A stretch of 64,000 nucleotides of DNA from HO2-45-28 sp964574495 (GTDB lineage Bacteria > Patescibacteriota > Minisyncoccia > HO2-45-28): the NCBI GenBank assembly GCA_964574495.1, contig CAZNNT010000001.1:33934-97933 (forward strand), in the 5' to 3' direction. Made by a program: the position numbers and the translations under genes. Positions 43,646 through 52,143 of the stretch are shown here, piece by piece (position 1 is the stretch's first letter; every line of letters begins with the position of its first letter). The notes beneath the pieces were generated by a model. The model was given only the letters and a program-made list of their open reading frames with translations. It made no database searches and had not been told where the DNA came from.

Positions 43646-44350
43646 ATGAGCGCGAGTAAAAAAGTTATTGCTCTTTTCCCCGAACTTTGGAAAGCGGTTT
43701 ATTTACGACATATCGCTTCAGGAGTGATTGGAGGCGGGCATGACGCTTTTCATGCCGCCAGAGTGGCCCAATGCGCTTATGAAATCGCGCCCAGCCCCGC
43801 GACAGCCAAACTTGCCGGCATCGCGGGACTTTGCCATAACGCCGACCGTCTTATCCAGCATGAGCTGAAAGTCGGCCGAAAAGAAGTTCCTGAAGAAATG
43901 GTTATAGATTTAATCAACGAGTGGCTTGACGCAACTGATTTATCCGAAGGAGAACGAACAATAGTTATTAACGCTTTACTTAAACACAGTTTGCCTAATG
44001 ATCCCCACGATAACCTTGTTTTAAAAACCCTAAAGGATGCCGATCGCGTGGTTAATATGGAGTCGGACGAAATTATGCGTTCCGCCCAATTCTATCATGA
44101 TTGTCCGCCGGTAGATCCCGTTCATTGGCTCTCTGACCGGGAATCAACTTTCAAAGAGCCGAAATCGGTGGTAAGAGATCTCGCGCATGTGTTAGAGTGG
44201 GCAAACTTCAATGACCCGAAATTCGGCATCCGGCTCCCTAAAGCCCGGGCTCGCGCCAGAAAATCCGCGGCTGATTTGCGGAAATACCTTAAAAAAGTTG
44301 AAAACGATTTTAAAAAGGCGGGTCTTCTGCCATTTATTCCGCCCAACTGA
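43646..44350 (+). CDS. HD-like protein with an H-N pair in place of H-D
   Basis: A 234-aa protein whose helices match the HD phosphohydrolase plan: GHDAFHAARVAQ (H32, H36), GLCHNADRLI (H64-N65), LLKHS (H114), LKDADRVVNMES (D131, D133). The aspartate of the name-giving HD pair is Asn, so metal binding may be weaker or altered. Some HD-like families tolerate this. The gene is an independent unit with a perfect promoter, AAGGAGG before the ATG and a strong terminator (44363-44390). A housekeeping or nucleotide-hydrolysing role is more likely than a glycan one. Confidence 0.72.
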   Translation: MSASKKVIALFPELWKAVYLRHIASGVIGGGHDAFHAARVAQCAYEIAPSPATAKLAGIAGLCHNADRLIQHELKVGRKEVPEEMVIDLINEWLDATDLSEGERTIVINALLKHSLPNDPHDNLVLKTLKDADRVVNMESDEIMRSAQFYHDCPPVDPVHWLSDRESTFKEPKSVVRDLAHVLEWANFNDPKFGIRLPKARARARKSAADLRKYLKKVENDFKKAGLLPFIPPN

Positions 44351-44362
44351 TTCGCCAAAACT

Positions 44363-44390
44363 AGCGGACACTAAGTGTCCGCTATTTTTT
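44363..44390 (+). terminator. Rho-independent terminator after the HD-like gene
   Basis: A perfect inverted repeat AGCGGACACT (44363-44372) / AGTGTCCGCT (44374-44383) with one base between, then ATTTTTT. Its T-tract reaches the stop of the convergent dehydrogenase gene. A run of four A before it could allow partial function in the other direction. Confidence 0.85.
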
Positions 44391-45588
44391 ATAAACCCCA
44401 GAAATTCCAGATATCCACGATTTTTTTGTTTTTGTATTTTGTAAGGTCAATATTTTTATAGTCGCTGTGGGGGGACGCAAGGATAATAATATCCGATTCG
44501 CCCAGAACTTTATCAAGCGGATGAAAAGAAGGATTTTCAATATGAAAATCGTGGCATAAAACATTTTTGCATTTGGCTTCGGCGATTTTTCGCAATTTAA
44601 AAGACAAACTATCCCGCTGGTCGTCGCTATCCGCCTTGAAAGCCATGCCCAGTATCCCAACGGTCTTTGTATGAAGGTCGGGCAGTTCTCGGGACAATTT
44701 TTGCATAATATAATTCGGCAAACCTTCGTTAACCAGCATGGCCGCGTGCCCCAAGAAAAAATTATTATTGTTGAAAGCGGCGAGCTGCATGGTGTCTTTT
44801 AAAAGGCAGGGACCGGCGGCAAATCCCGGCTTCGGTATATCCTTATTTCTTTCATAATCCTCGGTCATGGCTTTGTGTATCCTTGAGTAATCCAATCCGT
44901 GGTCGGCCGCGATCATAAAAAACTGATTGGCGATGGAAAAATGAATGTAGCGCCAAGCGTTGGAAAATAATTTTGCCAGCTCGGCTTCCACGGGCTTGGT
45001 CGGAATTATTTTTCTTTTAGTTATCCGGCCAAAAAGATTCTCAACTTGCGCGAGGGTCCCGGAATCAAAAGCCGAAATAATCTGGGGCAGGTTTTGCAAT
45101 TCATGCAAAGCATTGCCTTCAACAATTCTTTCGGGGCAAAAAGCCACGCTCACTTTTTTATTTCTGTCCGCGAAATAATTTTGTATTCTTTCCGATGTAT
45201 TGGGATAAACGGTGCTTCGTAAGATTAAAATCTGTCCGTCGCGAAAATAATCAAAATATTTATCCAGCGCTTTAAAAATACCTCTAAGATGCGGGTTTAA
45301 ATACTCGTCAATGGGCGTGCCTATTACAAGGAAAATAAACCGGCTTTGAGAAATCGCTTCCGCGCCTTCGGCTATAAAAAGCGTTTTCTCGCTTAAAACC
45401 CGCTTTAAACTTTCGTCTCCGTTTTTTTCCTTAAAAGGAAATCTGCCAGACCGTATTTTACGCAACGCTTCTTCATTGATGTCAAATAAGACGGTTTTTA
45501 AGCCGTTTAAAGCCAAAGCAACTCCCAAAGGCAAGCCAACATGTCCGGCTCCCCCGATAATGCAGGCCTCATAAATCGGAGATTTCAT
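44389..45588 (-). CDS. Nucleotide-sugar 6-dehydrogenase (UDP-Glc/UDP-ManNAc DH family)
   Basis: A 399-aa protein. The Rossmann start is ACIIGGAGHVGLPLGVALA. FLVIGTPIDEYLNP, ILRSTVYPNTSERI, AFCPERIVEGNALHEL and the catalytic-Cys loop GPCLLKDTMQL follow. The C-terminal domain has VGILGMAFKADSDDQRDSLSF. It oxidises C6 of a UDP sugar to a uronic acid with two NAD. CPERIxEG points to the WecC/WbpO (HexNAc) side, but this is not decisive. The product could be amidated by the AsnB-like enzymes. A TATAGT box lies about 11 nt from the ATG. Confidence 0.85.
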   Translation of the reverse strand: MKSPIYEACIIGGAGHVGLPLGVALALNGLKTVLFDINEEALRKIRSGRFPFKEKNGDESLKRVLSEKTLFIAEGAEAISQSRFIFLVIGTPIDEYLNPHLRGIFKALDKYFDYFRDGQILILRSTVYPNTSERIQNYFADRNKKVSVAFCPERIVEGNALHELQNLPQIISAFDSGTLAQVENLFGRITKRKIIPTKPVEAELAKLFSNAWRYIHFSIANQFFMIAADHGLDYSRIHKAMTEDYERNKDIPKPGFAAGPCLLKDTMQLAAFNNNNFFLGHAAMLVNEGLPNYIMQKLSRELPDLHTKTVGILGMAFKADSDDQRDSLSFKLRKIAEAKCKNVLCHDFHIENPSFHPLDKVLGESDIIILASPHSDYKNIDLTKYKNKKIVDIWNFWGL

Positions 45589-45590
45589 GT

Positions 45591-45605
45591 TATAGTAATA
45601 CTATA
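45591..45605. promoter_or_regulatory. 15-bp AT-rich palindrome in a divergent gap
   Basis: TATAGTA-A-TACTATA is perfectly symmetrical and gives a TATAGT -10-like hexamer on each strand, between the dehydrogenase and flippase genes. It may be two back-to-back -10 boxes or an operator. Confidence 0.3.
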
Positions 45606-45632
45606 TTTTAATCTTTTTTGTTGCAACAGTAT

Positions 45633-47126
45633 ATGAATAATAAAACGGCTCCCGCGGCGGGAGCCCTTAAAAAATCCATAGAAGGCGGAAAATGGATGTT
45701 CATCAACACCGTCTTTCAAAGGATAATCGGCTTTGCGTCTTTTTTAGTGCTGGCGCGCCTGCTTAGGCCCCAGGATTTCGGAATTCTGGCTATTTTACTT
45801 ATTGTGCCTAACTTTATAATTCTTGTTTCAACCACCGGCCTGGAAACGGCTATTATCCAAAAAAAAGACGACTCAACGGATTATCTGAACCCCATTTGGA
45901 CTCTCAATATATTTAAATCTTTCGCCCTTTTTCTGGCCATATTTTTTTCGGCCCCGCTCATAGCCGACTTTTTTAATATGCCTGAAATCCTGCTGGCCGC
46001 GCGTCTTAGCGGATTAATAGTTCTGGCGTCGGGAACGGCAAATGTAGCCCAGTTATTTTTTTTCAAGGACCTTGATTTTAAAAAGATTTTTATCCGCGAC
46101 ACCGCCTCCTCAATCGCTTATATCGCGATTTCGCTGGGGCTGGCCGTATATTATCGTTCTTTCTGGCCGCTCTTTTGGGGAACAGTCGCCTTGCATCTGG
46201 CGGCAACCGTTTCCACCTATTTTTTGCATGAATTTAAACCGCGTTTCAATTTCCAATTTAAAAAATTATTTAATTTAGTCGGGTACAGCAAATGGGTATA
46301 TGCCCAGAACATAGTGGACCGCATATCATTAACCGTAGAAAATTCATTAGTCGCAAAAATGCTCGGGGCATCTGATATCGGTTTGTACACCAAAGCAAAA
46401 AGCTTGGCCAGCGTTCCGATATCTCCTTTTTATAATATCATCAATCGCGTCGCCTTTCCCGCTTACGCTTACGTGCAGGATTCTTACGAAAAAATTAAGG
46501 ACGGATTTCTAAAAAGCTTGGATGTTTTATTTTTCATATCCGTACCGATCGCGTTTCTGTTCATAGAAGCCGGAAGCCGGCTCATCTTGCTTCTTTTGGG
46601 TGAAAAATGGATTAACATGGATTTAACTCTGAAAATTATAACTTTGGCTTTCGCCGTAAGCGCTTTTTATACAAGCGCCCTGCCTATTTTTAACGCCGTG
46701 GGAAAACCGGGGTTCAGATTCTGGATAATGCTGATCAATCTAATATCCCTTTCTCTGCTGCTTTTGGTTTTAATCCCCGTCTACGGCCTTTCCGGAGCCG
46801 CTTTTGCGGTGCTCCTGTCATCGGCCCTGACATCGTTTGTATCCGTGATGGCGCTAGCAAAAATCATTTATATTAAGTTTGTTGAGGTTATTAAATCGCC
46901 CCTGGCGCCGCTGATTGCTTCACTTATGACACTTATGGCCGGCCGGATTGCCTTAAAATATTTACAACCGCTAACGGACATAACATTCGCCGTTCTAATC
47001 GTCCTTCTGGGAATTTTATACTTCGCGATAATAGCGTTTTTAGGAAAAATATTCAAAAGCGGGCCCTACGCCACTCTTCGATTGATCGTTTCTGAAACCC
47101 TGTCCTTAAAGACGAAAAATTTATAG
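45633..47126 (+). CDS. Wzx-type lipid-linked oligosaccharide flippase (MOP superfamily)
   Basis: A 497-aa protein from the ATG at 45633; a TTG five codons earlier is possible. It starts MNNKTAPAAGALKKS and continues GGKWMFINTVFQRIIGFASF. RPQDFGILAILLI, LETAIIQKKDD and about 12-14 hydrophobic helices identify the polysaccharide-biosynthesis/Wzx group. It would flip polyprenyl-diphosphate-linked glycan across the membrane. Its last 61 nt overlap the 3' end of the opposite-strand GT4-GtrA gene. Confidence 0.87.
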   Translation: MNNKTAPAAGALKKSIEGGKWMFINTVFQRIIGFASFLVLARLLRPQDFGILAILLIVPNFIILVSTTGLETAIIQKKDDSTDYLNPIWTLNIFKSFALFLAIFFSAPLIADFFNMPEILLAARLSGLIVLASGTANVAQLFFFKDLDFKKIFIRDTASSIAYIAISLGLAVYYRSFWPLFWGTVALHLAATVSTYFLHEFKPRFNFQFKKLFNLVGYSKWVYAQNIVDRISLTVENSLVAKMLGASDIGLYTKAKSLASVPISPFYNIINRVAFPAYAYVQDSYEKIKDGFLKSLDVLFFISVPIAFLFIEAGSRLILLLLGEKWINMDLTLKIITLAFAVSAFYTSALPIFNAVGKPGFRFWIMLINLISLSLLLLVLIPVYGLSGAAFAVLLSSALTSFVSVMALAKIIYIKFVEVIKSPLAPLIASLMTLMAGRIALKYLQPLTDITFAVLIVLLGILYFAIIAFLGKIFKSGPYATLRLIVSETLSLKTKNL

Positions 47127-48880
47127 CCGAAAAAATTTCCCAAAAAAGACACCGGAATCAACGCGAATATGGCGATATTGGCCCAAAGCTCGGCGTTGAT
47201 TTTCTCCGGAGCTCCGATTGTATTTACAATCAGATGAAAAAGAAAAATATTCAAAATCGCGACCAGACCGCTAACTACGAAAAATTTAATGTATTCTTTC
47301 CGTCCGTCTCCGCTTAAACCGGCTTTGAAAGTCCAGGTCTTGTTCCAAAAAAAGGCGTTGGTGGTGGTTAGGACAAAAGAAATTAAAAGAAAAAAATCAG
47401 CCGTATAACCGCTCGCAATGCCGGTAAGCCATGAAAAGAAATTGAAAATTCCGGCGTATAAAAAAACATTGAGCCAGCCGATTAGGCCGTATTTCGCGAT
47501 TTGGAAAATAACCGGCTTTTTTCTCCCCAGCAGTTTAGTAATGTAAATGCCGAGCATTGCCCCCAGGGATATAACAATGACCCATAAAAACAAAATGCCT
47601 TTACGCGAAGGTAAAAATGAAATGTTTTTTAAAATCGGCAAACTAAAAAGGGCGATGCCCAGTCCGGCAATAAACGCCGGCCAAAGATCGGATTTTTCTT
47701 CCGGCACGCGTTTTTGAGAAATAAAAGAAAGGATGCTTTCGGCTCTTTTTGACCAAGTATAGTTTTGAACTTTTTGCTTGGCAAACTCCGCCTTTCTATG
47801 CATCTCGTCCTCATGTTCAAAAGCATATTTTATTTTATCCGCCAAATTATGAGCATTATCTGGTTCAAAAAATAAAACTTCTTTCTCGCTGACTATTTCT
47901 CTGATTGACGGCAAGTCAGAAGCAATAATAGGCGTGCCCGACGCCATGTATTCAAAAAGTTTAAGGGGTGAAGTGAAAAAACGTGAAATTTCTTCTTTGG
48001 CGGAATTGGGCAAAACCAAAATATCGGCGGCTTTGAGCCATTTAGGAATTTCCGAATGCGGCCTGTGACCGGCAAATAAAACGTTTTCTAGCTTATAGCT
48101 TTTAGCTTTTAGCTTATAGTTTTCTATATCTTTTTCTGTTCCTCCGACAAAAACAAAAAGAGTCGGGTGTTGAGTATTGGATGTTGAATATTCCCTTGCT
48201 GCCTCAAGTAAAATATCCGCGCCCTTCCAGGCGTAAAGATGGCCGGAATAAAGAACAATTTTTTTGTCTTGCGGCAGATTTAATTCTTGTCTGCATTCCG
48301 CCTTTGAAAGAGAGATGTTAAACTCGTTAAAATCAACGGCATCGGGAAAGACAAAAATATCGTTTCTTTTATTTTTATAAAAGTTTTTCAGGCCCTCGCT
48401 TATTGCGATAACGCCGGCTGATTTTTTAAGAAGGCGCCTTACCGCAATATTCATACTGCCCCGATGCGCCTCCCAAAAAATATTTTTTTTAAAAAAACTC
48501 AGAAAATAAAGCGGCAATTCATCCCGTCCGTAAATAATATCTATTTTTCTAAACGCGAGGCAGGCAAGCGAGGCGAAAGAAAAAAACATGGACTCAATCC
48601 AAAAACCAATTCTGCCAAAGTTCACCAAATCCAAAACCGGCAGATATTTAACTTTGAAACTTTTATTGACTCTGTAGTACTCAAAAGGGTCGGCTTTAAT
48701 TGGATTGAACCTGCTCGGCACAACCAACTCAACTTCTATTTTTCTTTCCGCGTCATTCTGCGCGCCGTTCAGCGTTAATCCGCGCATTTGCGCAGCAAAT
48801 GACTCGCTCATTTTCATTATCTGCAGCCCATGCGCCTTTTCGGTAGGCAAACGAATGTTGGCGATATAAATAAATTTCAT
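47066..48880 (-). CDS. GT4 glycosyltransferase - GtrA fusion
   Basis: A 604-aa protein from the ATG at 48880 (MKFIYIANIRLPTEKAHG). Residues 1 to ~375 are a GT-B glycosyltransferase (VLYSGHLYAWKGADILLEAA, FAGHRPHSEIPKWLKAAD, the E-x7-E-like PLKLFEYMASGTPIIASD). After two hydrophobic helices comes a four-helix GtrA domain from ~455 (FQIAKYGLIGWLNVF, FFWNKTWTFKA, YIKFFVVSGLVAIL, GNFFGYKFFVFK). GtrA proteins are thought to flip polyprenyl-phosphate-glucose. Two 7-bp-period arrays (48089-48119, 48167-48192) lie in the GT4 coding part. The GtrA end overlaps the flippase gene tail to tail. Confidence 0.85.
   Translation of the reverse strand: MKFIYIANIRLPTEKAHGLQIMKMSESFAAQMRGLTLNGAQNDAERKIEVELVVPSRFNPIKADPFEYYRVNKSFKVKYLPVLDLVNFGRIGFWIESMFFSFASLACLAFRKIDIIYGRDELPLYFLSFFKKNIFWEAHRGSMNIAVRRLLKKSAGVIAISEGLKNFYKNKRNDIFVFPDAVDFNEFNISLSKAECRQELNLPQDKKIVLYSGHLYAWKGADILLEAAREYSTSNTQHPTLFVFVGGTEKDIENYKLKAKSYKLENVLFAGHRPHSEIPKWLKAADILVLPNSAKEEISRFFTSPLKLFEYMASGTPIIASDLPSIREIVSEKEVLFFEPDNAHNLADKIKYAFEHEDEMHRKAEFAKQKVQNYTWSKRAESILSFISQKRVPEEKSDLWPAFIAGLGIALFSLPILKNISFLPSRKGILFLWVIVISLGAMLGIYITKLLGRKKPVIFQIAKYGLIGWLNVFLYAGIFNFFSWLTGIASGYTADFFLLISFVLTTTNAFFWNKTWTFKAGLSGDGRKEYIKFFVVSGLVAILNIFLFHLIVNTIGAPEKINAELWANIAIFALIPVSFLGNFFGYKFFVFKDRVSETINRRVA
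48089..48119 (-). repeat. 7-bp tandem array, AGCTTWT family, inside the GT4-GtrA gene
   Basis: Four units of TAGCTTA/TAGCTTT and a partial fifth, 31 nt in all. On the coding strand it gives YKLKAKSYKLE, with a seven-residue period, at the helix before FAGHRPHSE. Confidence 0.75.
48167..48192 (-). repeat. Degenerate 7-bp array, GTGTTGA type, inside the GT4-GtrA gene
   Basis: Units GTGTTGA, GTATTGG, ATGTTGA and a partial ATATT, 48 nt from the array at 48089-48119. It encodes STSNTQHP in a loop that is shorter in ordinary GT4 proteins. Confidence 0.5.
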
Positions 48881-48895
48881 AATTTTATTAGTATA

Positions 48896-48934
48896 AAACA
48901 AAAAACAGCCGAAAGGAATTTCACCTTTCGGCTG
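48896..48934 (-). terminator. Rho-independent terminator after the orphan membrane gene
   Basis: A perfect 11-bp stem CAGCCGAAAGG (48906-48916) / CCTTTCGGCTG (48924-48934) with a 7-nt loop. On the minus strand it is followed by TTTTTTGTTTT. It insulates the GT4-GtrA gene, whose ATG lies at 48880, from upstream transcription. Confidence 0.88.
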
Positions 48935-48958
48935 AAACGATACTATTTCAAACTAAGT

Positions 48959-49564
48959 CTAATCTCTCCACAAGCTCCCTTCTTCTTCTCCTCTAGCCGG
49001 TCGTGGATAAGGATTGGGCGGATTAGAAGGCCCCGACATTCTAATGTTCTCAATTAACGCTTTAAAAAACGGGGGTGCTTCAGGAATCCTCCTTCTTAGC
49101 TCTGCTTTAGCTTTTAAGTAGGTTTCATCATCGGGTATCATATCATATTTATCAAACCTTATTGGATACGAACAACAATGCCAAAAGCAATAATCTTTTA
49201 CGCTAAATTGTATTTCAGCGAACCCCTTTAATTCAGCTATACAGAGGCTAAATCTTATAAAAAAGAGAATAAAGACGCATAACAAAACCAATGATATAAA
49301 AGGATACGCCATAAGGTAAAATAAAAATGAAAAAGGCAAAATCAATGCGGCTGCTAAGATTATCTTAAGAATATTGAGGGTTACTCCTATGCTTGAAATT
49401 TTCTTATCAAAATTCAAAATATCTTCATCTGACCAACTATCCAGTACGAAGCGACCGAAATCGCTCATTTCCAAGCTGTATGCAAATCCATCACGAATCA
49501 TATATCCTAACTCTTGATTGGATGGTTTTACATGCCATCCAGGATAATACCACCCCTGAGTCAT
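48959..49564 (-). CDS. Orphan membrane protein of unknown function
   Basis: A 201-aa protein beginning MTQGWYYPGWHVKPSNQELG. The ATG at 49564 is chosen because AAAGGAGG precedes it by 8 nt; a longer frame to 49651 would start inside the -10 box. Two long adjacent hydrophobic helices occupy ~65-115. A soluble tail carries two close cysteines (WHCCSYPIRF) and a Pro-rich end. I recognise no family. It has its own TTGACA promoter (49650-49678) and its own terminator, so it is a stand-alone unit inserted between glycan genes. Confidence 0.68.
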   Translation of the reverse strand: MTQGWYYPGWHVKPSNQELGYMIRDGFAYSLEMSDFGRFVLDSWSDEDILNFDKKISSIGVTLNILKIILAAALILPFSFLFYLMAYPFISLVLLCVFILFFIRFSLCIAELKGFAEIQFSVKDYCFWHCCSYPIRFDKYDMIPDDETYLKAKAELRRRIPEAPPFFKALIENIRMSGPSNPPNPYPRPARGEEEGSLWRD

Positions 49565-49649
49565 TGCGACACCTCCTTTGACAAAAAGCCTCCCAATACT
49601 ACCCCATGCGCAAATCGCGCATAAACAGGCAACCCAAAACTCCACCTCC

Positions 49650-49678
49650 AATATAATAGAATACGATTATTTTGTCAA
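49650..49678 (-). promoter_or_regulatory. Sigma70 promoter of the orphan membrane gene
   Basis: On the minus strand, TTGACA (49673-49678), a 17-nt spacer, TATATT (49650-49655). The -35 lies inside the last codons of the upstream methyltransferase gene. Confidence 0.68.
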
Positions 49679-50281
49679 GAATACATAAAACCCGCTGGTT
49701 TGACGGCTGTTTTCTTTGCCTAAAACGCGGTCTAGGGCCCTAAAAAGCGCTCTCAAGGGCCCCACACGGCCCAGGGGGCTTATATGCAGCCAGGTGGCTA
49801 GGGCACCCCTAACCCTTACAAATTCTTGCCTAGAAAACGGTTTAAAAAGCAAATCCAAAGCGTCTTCGGTAAAACGCCAATAATCGCTATAATACCCTTT
49901 CTCGGCATGGTAATAGTAAAGAAACGGCACATAAACAAAAAGATAGCCGCCCGGCCTTAGGACCCGATGCATTTCAGAAACGGCCTTAAAGGGATTCTCA
50001 ACATGCTCGAGAACGGCAATGCATAAAATGGCTTCCTGTGAATCGTCATCAAAGGGCAAATGATGAATATCTCCGATAATATCGGGATGGTAATCGGATA
50101 CGGGATCAAGGATTTTATAATCAATTTTCTCCAAATAAGGTTTTAGCCATTCTTGAGCCGGGTCATAACGATTGCCGCGCCCCTTCAAAATCCGCAGGCC
50201 GCCTCCGATATCAATAACAGATTTTTTTTCTTGAAAAATTTTGAGCAAATATTGTCTGGAAAATTTATCCCATTTGGTCAT
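49667..50281 (-). CDS. Class I SAM-dependent methyltransferase
   Basis: A 204-aa protein with SVIDIGGGLRILKGRG, IIGDIHHLPFDDDSQEAIL, CIAVLEHVENPFKAV and MHRVLRPGGYLFVYVPF. Such short Methyltransf_11 proteins are frequent in O-antigen loci. Its ATG overlaps the stop of the AsnB-like gene as ATGA (50278-50281), so it is translationally coupled to it. Confidence 0.77.
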   Translation of the reverse strand: MTKWDKFSRQYLLKIFQEKKSVIDIGGGLRILKGRGNRYDPAQEWLKPYLEKIDYKILDPVSDYHPDIIGDIHHLPFDDDSQEAILCIAVLEHVENPFKAVSEMHRVLRPGGYLFVYVPFLYYYHAEKGYYSDYWRFTEDALDLLFKPFSRQEFVRVRGALATWLHISPLGRVGPLRALFRALDRVLGKENSRQTSGFYVFLTK

Positions 50282-52143
50282 ATTCGTATGCTATATCTTT
50301 TAGCCCAGATCTGAAAAGTCAGCAAAGCCCAGAGTATCGTCAAATTATATTCCCTGCCCGCGATATGCCCGTCAAAAACGCGCATAATCTCCGGCCAGTT
50401 GAAAAGTCCGCGTGTTTCAAAATAATAATCCGCCGAGACGGCATCTCTGGCTTTTTCGCGAATTTCATCCATTCTAAGCCACTTCGCTCCGGGCGAAAAC
50501 CAGCCGCGTTTCGGCTGGTTTAAAAGATAATCCGGAATTAATCCGCGATAAGCGCTTTTTAAAATTTTTTTGGTGTTAAATAAGTCAACTTTGTAATTTA
50601 ACGGCACGCGCATGGAAAATTCCGCTAAATCTTTGTCCAGAAAAGGAACCCTGACCTCAAGGCCGCGCGCCATTGACATCTTGTCGGTAAGCCCCAGGGC
50701 AAAATCAACCAGCCAGGTCTGCCGGTCAACATTCATCAGCTTTTCTTCAAAATTTCCCGAAAACACGGTCTTAAAATCGGAGTCAGATGTTTCTGACGGC
50801 CGTCCGAAATATCTTCTTTCAAAAAACAACTTCGATATATCGTAGTTGAAATAATCCGACGACATGACTCTCTTTAAAATATCGTCTTTTTGAAACATAA
50901 AAAGCTCGAATCGCTCTATGCCGGCCGGCGTATTCAACTTTTTAAGTTTCCGACTCAAATTAAGGGTCTTGCGCAAAAATCCCGGAGCTTTTTGTAATAA
51001 ACTCGCGGCGAAACTTATGCGATACCGCTCATACCCTCCGAAAAGTTCGTCTCCGCCGTCACCGGCCAAAACCACATCAACTTTTTGCTTGCTGAATTCC
51101 GATAATTTGAGCATTGAAACCGCGGTGGGATTTGATATTGGTTCGTCCATAAGATGAGCGGCTTTTTCAAGAAGACCAAAAACCTCGGCGGGCTTTATCA
51201 GGACCTCGTGGTGACGAGAGCCGAGAATAGCCGAAGTTTTTCGGGCGAGGTCAAAATCGGCGTTAAACTTTTCTCTTTGCTCTTCCTTTTCAAGATCAAA
51301 TCCGACTGAAAAAGTATCGATATCTTTATGTATTTTTGACATATTATAAAGAAGAATAGACGAATCAACGCCGCCCGAAAGATAAAGGCCGAGGGGCCTA
51401 TCGGATATAAGCTGCCTTTTTACGGCAAGTCCCATCCTGTTTCTCAATTCTTCTTCAAAAAACTCTCCGGGCTTATCCGGATAATCGCCGGGCGCGGCTT
51501 GCCAGTATTTTTTAATGTTTAACTTGCCATTCTTTAAAAAACCGCAGCTGGCCTGGGGAAATTTGTAAATATCCTCAAACATCGTCAGCGGCTCAGGAGA
51601 ATACAAAACCCTGAAATAATGGCTAAAGGCCTCGCGATTCAGACGGCGCGCGATATCATGCTCAAGAATTGATTTAATCTCCGAAGAAAACACGAATTTG
51701 CCGTCTTTCAGATAATAATAAAGCGGTTTTACTCCAAAATGGTCGCGGGCCAAAAAAATTTCCCGCCTGGATCTGTCCCAAAGGGCAAAAGCGAAAATGC
51801 CGTTAAATTTTTTTACGCAGTCGGCCCCCCACCTGCGATACGCCGCTAAAATAAGTTCGGTGTCGCTTTCGCTGCCAAACGGATAAAAATTTTTAAGTTC
51901 TTTTTTAAGGTCCTTGAAATTATAAATCTCGCCGTTAAAAACTATCACCTCTTGGTCATCAAAACTTTTCATGGGCTGACTGGCTCTATCCGACAAATCA
52001 ATAATGCTCAAACGGTTGTGTCCCAAAGAAATTCCGTCCTCGGTGAAAATTCCCGAAGCATCCGGCCCGCGATGACAATTGGCTAAATTCATTTTCCCAA
52101 TCAGCTCGCGGTCCAAAAAATTAAATCCGTTTATGGCGCACAT
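50278..52143 (-). CDS. Asparagine synthetase-like glutamine amidotransferase (copy 2)
   Basis: A 621-aa AsnB homologue with Cys2 (MCAINGFNFLDREL), CHRGPDASGIFTEDG, LGHNRLSIIDLSD, the PP-loop YLSGGVDSSILLYNM and VLAGDGGDELFGGYERY. It differs widely from the copy at 38618-40468 (for example CAINGF against CGIAGL), so it is not a recent duplicate. It probably amidates a sugar acid or another acidic building block. It overlaps the upstream GT39-like gene by 23 nt and the downstream methyltransferase by 4. Confidence 0.85.
   Translation of the reverse strand: MCAINGFNFLDRELIGKMNLANCHRGPDASGIFTEDGISLGHNRLSIIDLSDRASQPMKSFDDQEVIVFNGEIYNFKDLKKELKNFYPFGSESDTELILAAYRRWGADCVKKFNGIFAFALWDRSRREIFLARDHFGVKPLYYYLKDGKFVFSSEIKSILEHDIARRLNREAFSHYFRVLYSPEPLTMFEDIYKFPQASCGFLKNGKLNIKKYWQAAPGDYPDKPGEFFEEELRNRMGLAVKRQLISDRPLGLYLSGGVDSSILLYNMSKIHKDIDTFSVGFDLEKEEQREKFNADFDLARKTSAILGSRHHEVLIKPAEVFGLLEKAAHLMDEPISNPTAVSMLKLSEFSKQKVDVVLAGDGGDELFGGYERYRISFAASLLQKAPGFLRKTLNLSRKLKKLNTPAGIERFELFMFQKDDILKRVMSSDYFNYDISKLFFERRYFGRPSETSDSDFKTVFSGNFEEKLMNVDRQTWLVDFALGLTDKMSMARGLEVRVPFLDKDLAEFSMRVPLNYKVDLFNTKKILKSAYRGLIPDYLLNQPKRGWFSPGAKWLRMDEIREKARDAVSADYYFETRGLFNWPEIMRVFDGHIAGREYNLTILWALLTFQIWAKRYSIRI

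Noticed and set aside
48959..49651. Upstream start at 49651 for the orphan membrane protein
   Set aside because: It begins within the -10 region of the promoter, while the ATG at 49564 has a strong Shine-Dalgarno.
38618..52143. Second AsnB-like and C-methyltransferase copies as assembly duplication
   Set aside because: The paralogues differ in sequence along their whole length and have different neighbours, so they are ancient homologues rather than repeated assembly.
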